The notes under the pieces: model-generated
Seen by the model: the letters and a program-made list of their open reading frames with translations, nothing else
Database searches by the model: none
Told to the model about the DNA's origin: nothing
Translations under genes and position numbers: made by a program
In this document: positions 23,501 to 35,500 of the stretch, piece after piece
Layout of the letters: the number at the start of each line of letters is the position of its first letter
Numbering within the stretch: position 1 is the stretch's first letter
Source of the DNA: Achatina immaculata
Lineage: Eukaryota; Mollusca; Gastropoda; Stylommatophora; Achatinidae
Assembly: GCA_009760885.1 (NCBI GenBank)
Contig: CM019692.1
Location: 52,698,355 to 52,762,354, forward strand
DNA: 64,000 bases
Direction of reading: 5' to 3'

Positions 23501-26500
23501 CATTGAGATTTTTTTTTTCCTACCTGGTCTTCCTCTCTTCCTTTTTCCCTTGAATTTTCCAGCCATTAGTAGATTCTCCAACTTCTGTCTTCTCGTGACA
23601 TGTCCAGGAAATTTTGATTGTCTTTTTCTTATCATTTAACCAGTTTTCGTTGTTCTGAAACTCTTTTTTATCATTTAACAAGTTTTCGTTGTTCTGAAAC
23701 TCTTTTTCTTATCATTTAACAAGTTTTCGTTGTTCTGAAACTCTTTTTCTTATCATTTAACCAGTTTTCGTTGTTCTGAAACTCTTTTTCTTATCGTTTA
23801 ACCAGTTTTCATTGTTCTAAAACTTTTTTGAGGACCCCTTCGTTTGTTTTTCTGTCTCTCCAGGGCGTTCGTTGCATTCTTCGCCACAACCACATCTCTG
23901 TTTCTTCCAGTTTCTTTGTCATCTTTCTCTTGACTGTCCACGTTTTACAACCATACAGCAATATTGGCTCTATATAGCCTGTAATGCTCTTTCCCTCACT
24001 TTTAAGAACATTTTCTTATTTGTTAGTATCTTCCCGTGTCATGAAAAGCTGCCTTTGCCTTACCTATTCGTTAGTTTGTTTCATTTGTGCACTTGCCATC
24101 GGCTGTTATTGTTGTTTCAAAGTAACTGAGTAGGTTTACTTGTGTCAGTGTCTTCCCGTCTGAAAGGATTTGCATCACTTAGTATGTTCGTTATTTTCCA
24201 TATTGCCACTGTTTCTGTCTTGTTGCTGTTTAGATCTGAGTGATATTACCACTGTTTCTGTCTTGTTGCTATTTAGCTCTGGGTAATATAACAAGATTTG
24301 GAAAGAAGAAAAGGTCCCTTCTAATTGGAAGAAGGGAATCATTGTTAAAATACCAAAAAAGGGCAACCTTAGTGACTGTAACAACTGGAGAGGAGTAACC
24401 TTAATATCAGTTGTGTCAAAAGTATTTTGCAAGGTCATTTTGAATAGACTCAAAGATATAGTGGATACTGCAATGAGAGAAGAACAAGCAGGATTTCGAA
24501 AAGGGAGAAGCTGTCTCGACCAGATCTTTACTCTCAGAATAATACTTGAAGAACATATTGAAAAGCAGAAACCATTAATACTGAATTTCATAGATTTTAA
24601 GAAGGCATTTGATAGCATACACAGAGATTCATTATGGAGAATTTTATATCTATATGGAATACCATCTAAAATTGTCAACATCATTAAGGACTTATACAAT
24701 GGATATGGTTGTGCAGTCAAGACAGAAGAAGGGATGAGTGAATGGTTCCAGATTGAAACAGGCGTGAAACAAGGATGTATACTGTCTCCTTTACTTTTTG
24801 GGATTACAATAGACTTCATAATGACAAAATGCTGCACAGGTAACACAGGTATTGACTGGGTACATGGGACCCAACTAGAAGATCTTGATTTTGCTGATGA
24901 CATAACTCTTATCAGTAATAATGTGAATTCCATGCAAGAAAAAACAGATAGCCTATCTTCACTGGCTAGCAAAATAGGACTTGAAATTAACAAGGACAAA
25001 ACAAAATAATGAAAATTCCCATCAATCAAAATGGAAAAATACACATAGAAGGGACAGATATTGAAGAAGTCAATCAATTTGCATACCTTGGCAGCTACAT
25101 AGACCAGGATGGTGACACTAGAAAGGAAGTTAGGATCAGAATTGCAAAAGCAGCATCAATCTTCAAGAATCTTGAGAACATATGGAATTCAAAGTTATAA
25201 GCACAAAAACCAAGTTAAGACTATTCAATTCAAATGTAATATCCACCCTCATTTATGCATGCGAAAGCTGGAAAACAACTAAAGAAATAGAAAAGAAATG
25301 AGACTCTTTTGAAAACAAATGCCGAAGGAAAATACTCGGCATCAAGTGGAATGAATTCAAGAACAATGCAGAGATAAGACAGATGACTGAACAACAACCA
25401 GTCTCACAGGTGATCAGGAAAAGGAGATGGACATATGTTGGTCACTTGATGAGAAGAAATGATCAGAGAATCCCAAAACAAGCTATCAAGTGGAACACAA
25501 CAGGCCGAAGAAAAAGGGGCAGACCGCGTGAAACTCTGAAGAGGACATTATTAAGAGAGGCCAAGTTAACAGGCATAAAATCCTTTGTTGAGGTTGAAAG
25601 ACTCGCCGAAGACAGGAAAAACTGGCGAACTACTTTGCGAGCCCTATGTGACGTCTAACGGCACGGGAAGGATATAAGATATAAGATATAAGAATATTAT
25701 CACTGTTTCTGTCTTGTTGCTGTTTAGCTCTGGGTAATATTATCACTGTTTCTGTCTTGTTGCTGTTTAGATCTGGGTAATATTATCACTGTTTCTGTCT
25801 TGTTGCTGTTTAGCTCTGGGCAATATTATCACTGTTTCTGTCCTGTTGCTGTTTAGATCTGGGTGATATTACCACTGTTTCTGTCTTGTTGCTGTTTAGA
25901 TCTGAGTGATATTACCACTGTTTCTGTCTTGTTGCTGTTTAGCTCTGGGCGATATTACCACTGTTTCTGTCTTGTTGCTGTTTAGCTCTGGGCGATATTG
26001 CCACTGTTTCTGTCTTGTTGTTTTTTTAGATCCGGGCGATATTGCCACTGTTTCTGTCTTGTTTTTTTAGATCTGGGCGATATTGCCACTGTTTCTGTCT
26101 TGTTTTTTTAGATCTGGGCGATATTGCCACTGTTTCTGTCTTGTTGTTTTTTTAGATCTGGGCGATATTGCCACTGTTTTTTAGCTTTGGGCTTCTGTTA
26201 TTGTTCTCTTCAATAATCTTATTCACAAGTTTCTGTAAACTGCTTTCACTTTATGCTATTAGAACGGCCTCGTCTGTATGTCTTACTGATACTATGGCCT
26301 CCCATATTAATTCTTTTCCAATGTTCTCCCTGAGTAATGAAAATAGATCAGGTAACAATACGCACCTTTATCTTACACCTTGTTTCACATCCTGATACTC
26401 ACCTATGACATTGCTCACACACTGAATGAGCACTGACATAGGTGAGTATGAAAAGACCCACACATTTAAATAAAAACCTACATGAAAGGAAACAATTCCA

Positions 26501-29500
26501 CATTAATCATGTTTCCTTTTGACTTCTGGATAGAAATCTGTGAGTAAAGAATAAATTCAGTAAAATAGGTCAGAGAAAAAATGTTCTAGGGAAAAAAAAC
26601 GTCGAGAAAATGCCTGGAAGATAATAAAGGTGACGAGTTTTAAGTGAATATACAAAGATCCTTCGGGCAGTAAAATTCACCACTTAGAACAGATCTAAAA
26701 GGACCGTGACAGATGATGATGATGATGATGATGATGTTAACTTCCATGCTAATAAGAAGTTAAACATTAAGAGTATAAATATGTAACTATTTTAACCGCA
26801 GTTATAATTACTGCCTTACAAAGCAGCCAGAAAATGGCGTATTGGAGTTCTTATAGATGGGCGAGGGTAGACAACTCATGTTTGTTTAAACTGACGGCCG
26901 TCATGAATTATCTACTATCTGAAGAAACGAAAACATCTACTGCAGTGTTTCCCAAAGTAGGCGATACCGCCTCCTGTGTGCGCTGGAAATGACTAGGGGG
27001 CGATGAAAGAAAAAAGGGAGGGGTGGAGGGAGTGAAAGAAAAGAGGGCAGTAATGGTCTCTGAGGGAAAACGAAGCAACAGACGGAGTCAGTAATACTTC
27101 CTTTGATAGTCCAAAGAGTTTGAAGGTAACAGGCGCTTCGAGGCCTCTATCGGCGTGGGAGACAAGGGGGGAGGATGTGGGCTGGGAGACAAGGGGGGAG
27201 GATGTGGGCTGGGAGACAAGGGGAGGTTGAGGATGTGGCCTGGGAGACAGGGGGGGGGGTTGAGGATGTGGTCTGGGAGACAACGGGGGGGGGTTGAGGA
27301 TGTGGCCTGGGAGACAGGGAGGTGGAGGATGTGGTCTGGGAGACAAGGGGGGGGGGTTGAGGATGTGGCCTGGGAGACAAGGAGGGAGTTGAGGATGTGG
27401 CCTGGGAAACAGGGGGGGGGGGTGTTGAGGATGTGGCCTGGGAGACAAGGAGGGAGTTGAGGATGTGGCCTGGGAAACAGGGGGGGGGGGTTGAGGATGT
27501 GGCCTGGGAGACAAAGGGGAGGGGGGTTGAGGATGTGGCCCGGGAGACAAAGGGGGGCTGATGTGGCCTGAGAGACAAGGGGGGAGGATGTGGCCTGGGA
27601 GACAAAGGGGGTTGAGGATGTGGTCTGGGAGGCAAGAGGGGGGTTGAGGATGTGGCCTGGGAGACAATGGGGGTTGATGATGTGGCCTGGGAGACACTGG
27701 GGGTTGAGGATGTGGTCTGGGAGAAGGGGGAGGATGTGGCCTGGTAGACAAGGGGGGAGGATGTGGCCTGGGAGACAAGGGGGGAGGATGTGGCCTGGGA
27801 GACAAGAGGGGAGGGTGTGACCTGGGAGACAAGGGGGGAGGATGTGGCCTGGGAGACAGGAGGGGAGGATGTGGCCTGGGAGACAAGGGGGGCTGATGTG
27901 ACCTGGGAGACAAGGGGGGGGTTGAGGATGTGGCCTGGGAGACAAGGGGGGCTGATGTGACCTGGGAGACAAGAGGGGGGCAGCCCAAACAAGCCTGGGA
28001 ACACTAGATATTTCTATATCGCCTAGATAACGACCACATATCTGAAGACTCAGTTGGACATCTCAGAGGCGAACTTCATTAAGACAGAGTCCGTTCTTCT
28101 ATCAGTCCTGGCCAGATTATGAATCTAATAAATAATGACAAACGGCAAGGAAGAAGGGATAGGCCAGTACCGTTTAAACCGTTTGCCCCACGACGTAGCT
28201 CATTTTCTTATGCGTGCTTTAAATAAAGGCCGGTGTGGGCAGGTATCTCGGTGCATTCCCCTGCCCAAGGCTTATAGCGTTGTTAAGACGGTCCTAGGGC
28301 AGGTCAGTTGTGCTTTATTTAACTCAATGTTTCTATTTCTACTGGGTCAAGACGTGGTGTTCAAGCTGGGGGAGACAGTGGTCAGCGACTTACAACTGAC
28401 TGCATGGGTCAGCATTGGGAACAACAGCTGACCAAGACCCTATTCTACTTCCGCGAGGTGCCCCCTGGTAACAGACTTTAGTGTTGACGAGTGAATAGAG
28501 ACCTAGCAGGAAGACAAATCATGTCTTAAAAAGTAAGTCATGCCGAAGTCGGAGTACAGGACAGACAGTGGCAATTAAAGCAGCCTAAATGAAAATTGTA
28601 ACACAACACAACACACGCTATTTGAGGATGAAGGAATGAATGAAAGAATTAATGATAATAACAATAATAATAATAATAATAGCAATAATAATAATGTACT
28701 CTCTGGCTGTATGCATGTGTAAAGGACACTTTCTTAATTCCCTCCACTCCCCTACCTCCATATCCGTCTTCACATTGTGGAAGGTAAAGCCCATGAGAGC
28801 AGCGTTCCGCTGGTAGAGTTCAGACAAGCGGTTGCTGGAAACGTTCACAAGGAACTCCTTCACAGCAGGTTCAACATCCAGCTGAAAGCAGAGCAGTATA
28901 ACCAAACTGTGAAGTGAACGATTAGACAAGCTTATTGTCAACGCCTGGATGCTAACAAGCTCAACAAAGAGGTTGGATACTAACTAGTCTTAGTACGAGC
29001 TTGGATACTAACTAGTCTTAGTATGAGCTTGGATACTAACTAGTCTTAGTACGACCTTGGATACTAACTAGTCTTAGTAAGAGCTTGGATACTAACTAGT
29101 CTTAGTATGAGCTTGGATACTAACTAGTCTTAGTAAGATCTTAGATATTAACTAGTCTTAGTATGAGCTTGGATACTAACTAGTCTTAGTAAGAGCTTAG
29201 ATATTAACTAGTCTTAGTATGAGCTTGGATACTAACTAGTCTTAGTAAGATCTTAGATATTAACTAGTCTTAGTATGAGCTTGGATACTAACTAGTCTTA
29301 GTATGAGCTTGGATACTAACTAGTCTTAGTATGAGCCTGGATAATAACTAGTCTTAGTAAGAGCTTGGATACTAACAAGTCTTAGTAAGAGCTTGGATAC
29401 TAACAAGTCTTAATAAGAGCTTGGATATTAACAAATCGTAGTACGAGCTTGGATACTAACAAATCTTAGTAAGAGCTTGGATACTAACAAGTCTTAGTAA

Positions 29501-32500
29501 GAGCTTGGATACTAACAAATCTTAGTAAGAGCTTGGATACTAACAAGTCTTAGTAAGAGCTTGGATATTAACAAATCGTAGTAAGAGCTTGGATACTAAC
29601 AAGTCTTAGTAAGAGCCTGGATACTAATAAGTCTTAGTAAGAGCTTAGATACTAATAAGCCTTAGTAAGAGCTTAGATACTAATAAGTCTTAGTACGAGA
29701 TTAGATACTAATAAGTCTTAGTAAGAGCTTAGATACTAATAAGTCTTAGTAAGAGCTTAGATACTAATAAGCCTTAGTAAGAGCTTAGATACTAATAAGT
29801 CTTAGTAAGAGCTTATATACTAATAAGTCTTAGTAAGAGCTTTGATACTAATAAGTCTTAGTAAGAGCTTAGATACTAATAAGTCTTAGTAAGAGCTTGG
29901 ATACTAATAAGCCTTAGTACGAGCTTAGATACTAATAAGTCTTAGTAAGAGCTTAGATACTAATAAGTCTTAGTAAGAGCTTAGATACTAATAAGTCTTA
30001 GTAAGAGCTTAGATACTAATTAGTCTTAGTAAGAGCTTAGATACTAATAAGTCTTAGTAAGAGCTTAGATACTAATAAGTCTTAGTAAGAGCTTATATAC
30101 TAATAAGTCTTAGTAAGAGCTTAGATACTAATAAGTCTTAGTAAGAGCTTAGATACTAATAAGCCTTAGTACGAGCTTAGATACTAATAAGTCTTAGTAA
30201 GAGCTTAGATACTAATAAGCCTTAGTAAGAGCTTAGATACTAATAAGTCTTAGTACGAGCTTGGATACTAACAAGCCATAGCTTAAACTCAGACATTAAA
30301 AAGTCGTAAAAAACATGAATATTAACAATCTTACTATAAATCCTTGCATTAACCTGTCTTATTCAAAAGTCGGACATTAACAACTATTAAAATAAACACG
30401 AACAAGAGTAAAACTTAATGAAAGCCCAGCACTAGCAAAGCTTTCTACTACACAGGATGCAAAAAAAAACTTTGCTAAGATCTCTAATACTTTCATATTT
30501 TGCTATTAGATCAGATACTAGCATATTTTAGTATATATACTAGAAAACTTTAGTATAAGCCCAGATACTAGAAAACTTTAATATAAGCCCGGATACTAGA
30601 AAATTTTAGTATAAGCCAAGATACTAGAAAATTTTAGTATAAGCCCAAATACTAGAAAATTTTAGTACAAGCCCGGATACTAGAAAACTTTAATATAAGC
30701 CCAGATACTATTAAACTTTAATATAACCCCGGATACTAGAAATTGTAGTATAAGCCCGGATATTAGAAAACTTTACAATGAGTCTAAAAAGTCTTGCTAT
30801 GAGCCCATAAACTTGCAAACATTACTATGATCTTGGATACTAGAAAACATTACTTGAGCTGGGACATTGACAGACCACAAATAGTCTGTGCTTCTGGTCT
30901 GACGACACATATTTTTCTATCTACATTAATCTTCACTGTGGAGGCAAAGACGCTGCCTGTTCTGGCAATCAGCGATCCATAGCTAACATACCGGCGTCAG
31001 GGTTGCGAACCATAGCTAACATACCGGCGTCATGGTTGGCGAACCATAGCTGACATACCCGCGTCAGGGTTGGCGAACCATAGCTGACATACCCGTGTCA
31101 GGGTTGATGAACCATAGCTGACATACCCGTGTCAGAGTTAGCGAACCATAGCTGACATACCGGAGTCAGGGTTGTCGAACCATAGCTGACATACCGGCGT
31201 CAGGGTTGGTGAACCATAGCTGACATACCCTTGTCAGGGTTGGCGAAGCATGCCTGATATACCCTTGTCAGGGTTGGCGACGAAGCATGCCTGACATACC
31301 CGTGTCAGGGTTGGCGAACCATACCTGATATACCCGCGTCAGGGTTGGCGAACCATAGCTGACATACCGGCGTCAGTGTTGGCGAACCGTAGCTGAAGAA
31401 TATACTCTCCCATCTCTCCGTTGGTACCTCCAGTAACAGGCCTGGCCAGGCTAATCTTGTAGGGCTCGCAACAGTTCCCATGGTAGTGGAGTCTGCTAAA
31501 GAAGCACTGCACACCCTCAGCCTTCTAGCTGCACTCAGGGACTTAACAAAAAAATAGCTGATACCACCCGCTCCCAATCCGACACGAACCTGTATCTCAA
31601 CTTCTCAACAACATCGACTGCAAAGAACACCGACAAAGAAGAAGCTTCTTAGTGCTTGGTCTTAATTTCTTTTCTTCGGGTTTGTTGGCCTTACATTTAA
31701 ACGTCACGGATTTATAAGCAAAAGTCGATTTGAAATATTTAAGCACAGTTAAAGACGAACTACAGCTTCAGTAAAACGCCATCGCCAGAGTTAAAAGCTG
31801 AAGAATCTCCCAGCTTCCCAGCTTCCCAGCTGTGAATATTTCCAGTCATCATGATCTCGTCCTGTAACAACGCTGTCTATGGGAGCATGTTCTAACGAAC
31901 TGTTTCCTACTTCTCACCACACACATCGTACATCATCATCATCATCATTGCCTTTCACTTCCTTGAGAGCATAGGCCACGGATAAAGGCTCTCTAGTCAT
32001 CCCTGTTCTTGGAATTATTCTCTGCTTCCTTCCATGTGTATCCCCTGTCTCTGAGCACTGTCAAGTACACATCGTACGCCTATTGTTATTTCTTGCCTTC
32101 AAACCTCTCGCTTTTTCTTCAGTAGTCTTCCCTAGACCGTCTTTACTCAAAGCGGCCACATAAACAAGTGTCCTGCTGTCACATGCATATCACAGATCCT
32201 TGCACATATTTTACTCAGATCCTAAAATAATCATTTGTTACAAGAACTCTTTACGATACTCCCGGAATTCACGGACTCTGTTCATGTTGCTTGGATTCTT
32301 TCCTCTTTGCCAGCGATGCTTGGCAATGATTACAGAGACAATGATGAATAATGACTCTCTAGGCTCAGCTGTCAGGTTCCGCGGGACCCAATGGGCCCAC
32401 AGGTTCCTGTACGAAAACCGCTCGTGCAGAATGGTGTAAATGCTACCATGACTAAATGCCAACATCAACAGCAAGTTCATCCTCAATCATTCGTTGGTCA

Positions 32501-35500
32501 CAACGCACCAAATCATCGACCTCATGAGTTGTCTCTTGCTTGATAACCTCCCTTGAATGACCCGGACGCTGGTCGTCGAGCATTCTTTCCCTGCCACATG
32601 GAAATCACTCTACCCACTCCTTGACACGACTCCTGTACAGTTCGTGCTCACCACATACATTTACCATTCGTCCACGGATTTGTGCTAGGGAACTTCCTTC
32701 GTTGTTCTTCCTTCCATGCAAACATGCTGCTAGGCGAGGGGCGGCATATTTCTTCCTGCATGACTTCTGTAAGCGTGACCTTGATAGATAGTTTGCCACA
32801 AAGGCAGAGTCTCCCAACCACACATATCACGAGATTTAGCGGCCTCGTCGCGTTCTCATTCGACTGCTTATATACTTATATCCTTGTGAGTTTTGAATAC
32901 TTATGGGGCTACACCGGCTACCTGTTGCGTTGTACCGTTTTATCTTTGACCTTGAGCTCATTAGAATTGTTAAATTTGAAATACCATCTAGTCTTCTTCG
33001 TGTGTTTGTCCTTCGCAGAGCGTTGCAGTCTTGATAGTCAGTCTGAAAATCTTCTCGCTGTCTACCCAGTGAGTGTGGTGTTGAAAGTCTGAGTTATACC
33101 CTAGGGCCATTGCCCACACAGGCGCCATCCCCACAAAGTACGCCCTACATTTTTGTTCCGTTTAGACTATCAACACTAATTAAGTTTTAAAAAAAAATCC
33201 ATGCTATTTAATAATTAATGATACAAGTGACATGAATGATGATAATATGAATGATGATAATATGAAGTCAAAACAAAAACAGCTGTAAATGGAAAGAGGG
33301 GCAGAAGGAAAAGACCGAGTGAAAATAAAGTACGCCCTAATAAGGGCGTGGTCTTTTACTAGCGGAGTATCAAAGTATCAAAGATAGGTAGCTACAGGTA
33401 TCTACGCTACAGTCAGTGATGATAATGATTATGATGGTGATGGTGATGATGCCAAAAGTTGAAATGTTAGACTAAAAATAATTCTTACTACCTCAACCAA
33501 GTTAACATCAAACTTACGTAACTGCTCTCTAAGTTCTCTAAATGACAGAACGATTTATAATCTATTTTTTAGAAGCACAGATTTACACATTCTGAGAACC
33601 CCTGGCTTTTACTCAGACCTTGCAGCCGCTGGCAGTGGCGGCCCCCTCAAAGCACCGATGCAAGAGCTCGCCCAAGATCTTCATCTCCACCGGTTTAGGC
33701 ACCTTCAGCAGGAACTCCATACAGGCCCTCTCCGGCATCACATCTGGTTGTCTGCCTCCTTCCGATATCACTCCTGGCCAGCGGTCACGGGACATAAACG
33801 TCATGTCAACAGTTAGTTATGGTTATGATTTTATGAAGTGTCAGTGGTACATTCATCGAAAAATTCTGGACCCACGGCCGACTAAGCAATCACCTTCCAC
33901 GGCAACAAGAAGCTTTCTAAGTTTCTAAGGGTCTATGGCCAGCATCTGTATAGTGTCGCAGCTTGTGCTTCCACAGTTCTTTGCCAGAATATCTTTGATC
34001 TGCATCATTCTTCCCTCAGTCAATCCATTTACAGAATCTTTGCTAGTACCACCTTCTTGTCACTTTCCTGTTCACACTGGGCAAGTAAATCTCTGTTATT
34101 TATTACCTGTGGCCAGCAACTATGCAAAAATCTTCCTGAGACATCATGGCGTATAGTTAATGTCTTCCTGTTACGAATGAGTTCTCTTATATGAGTGTTT
34201 CATGAATGTTGATACTGTCATGTGCTAAACAGACGCTTGATTCTGGATTGGACGTGACGAACGAAAAGAACTAATAGTTTTGCTAGATATCTAAGGAAAA
34301 GAGAAGCTGAGGCCAACCAAAGAAAATACTGTAAAGAAAAGTACAAGATGAGAAGGCCAGTGAACAGCACGGGTGGGATGCCATACACAGGTGGACCACT
34401 AGCCCTGAGTCTTGGAAAAATTATGTTGCTCTCCTGGAAGAACTCGTAAGGCGCATTACGCAGTGATTGTTTAGTCGATCACTGCCCAAGGAATTGTGTG
34501 GGTGGATGCTTGAGGGATGAAGAAGCAGATAAAGAGATTGATGAAGAGCAGATAGGAAATTTGGCAGCTACATAGACTAGGATGGTGACACTAGAAAGGG
34601 AATTAGAATTGCAAAGGCAGGATTGATCTTGAAGAATCTTGAGAACATATGACATTCAAAAGTTACATGCACAAAAACCAAGTTAAAATTATTCAGTTCA
34701 AATATAGTATCCAAGCTCATTTATGCATGCAAAAGCTGGAAAACAACTAAATAAATAGAAAAGAAATTAGACTGTTGAAAACAAATGCCTAAGGAAAATA
34801 CTCGGTATAAAGTGGAACAAATTCAAGAACAACGCAGAGATAAGGCAGATGAATGAATAACAACCTGCCACATGGATGACCTTGTATATTGTTCATGTGA
34901 TGAGAAGAAACAATCAGAGAATACCAAAACAGGCTATCAAGTGGATCACAACCGGCCTAAGAAAAAGAGGTCGACCACGTGAAACTCTAAGGAGGACATT
35001 GTTAAGAGAGGCCAAATTAGTAGCCATAAAATCCCTTGAAGAGGTTGAAAAGCTCGCCGAAAACAGGAGAATATTGCAACCTACCATGCGAGCCCTATGT
35101 GACGTTTAACGGGACGGAAAAAATGTAAGAAGATGTAAGATATGAGATTATAAACGTCTTGAGAATGATGCAGAGAATTCTTACGCTGATAGTGACGACA
35201 ACAACTTGAATCACAGTCAAAGACAAACCTTTTACAATCCACGACGGTCGGAACTGCTGTCTTATAGCTGCTACGTTCTGGTAAGCCAAAACAACCGCAT
35301 TCACAGGATTAGCCACTTCCCATGGGCGGTCACCCTCCTTTCGGCTCCGCCCTCGAAACGTTATCTTGTGCCTATTGTAATAAATAACTGCTCATGTACA
35401 GATACTAACCACAATCATTTGGTAAATAACAGAAAGCCAAGGCCGCTTTAGGCAGATCGAAAGTGGCGTGTCTTCTCACTTGAACGGTAGTTTGTTCCTA

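Larger units (their letters stand above)
23440..26350 (-). mobile_element. LINE relic (family A-like), remodelled by internal amplification
   Basis: On the minus strand the order is: a decayed catalytic box VRHTDEAVLIA (about 26290), SESSLQKLVNKIIEE, an amplified segment encoding NSNKTETVAI (26190-24190), YIEPILLYGCKTWTVKRK (about 23970), MWLWRRMQRTPWRDR, a second amplified segment (23832-23634), and KFPGHVTRRQKLENLLMAGK followed by GKRKRGRP (about 23600-23530). This is the normal order of an RTE-like reverse transcriptase C-terminal half. A plus-strand family B LINE sits inside at 24297-25681. Confidence 0.8.

Noticed and set aside
24175..25077. 300-codon minus frame
   Set aside because: Shadow of the plus-strand LINE reverse transcriptase; only its first part reflects the older minus-strand LINE.
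26993..28004. Pro/His/Ser-rich frames that look like a low-complexity secreted protein
   Set aside because: Three overlapping frames on one strand are open; they are translations of a G-rich minisatellite.
28945..30285. UACUAAC branch-point-like motif in every unit of the left block
   Set aside because: The motif is on the plus strand, antisense to the only gene here.
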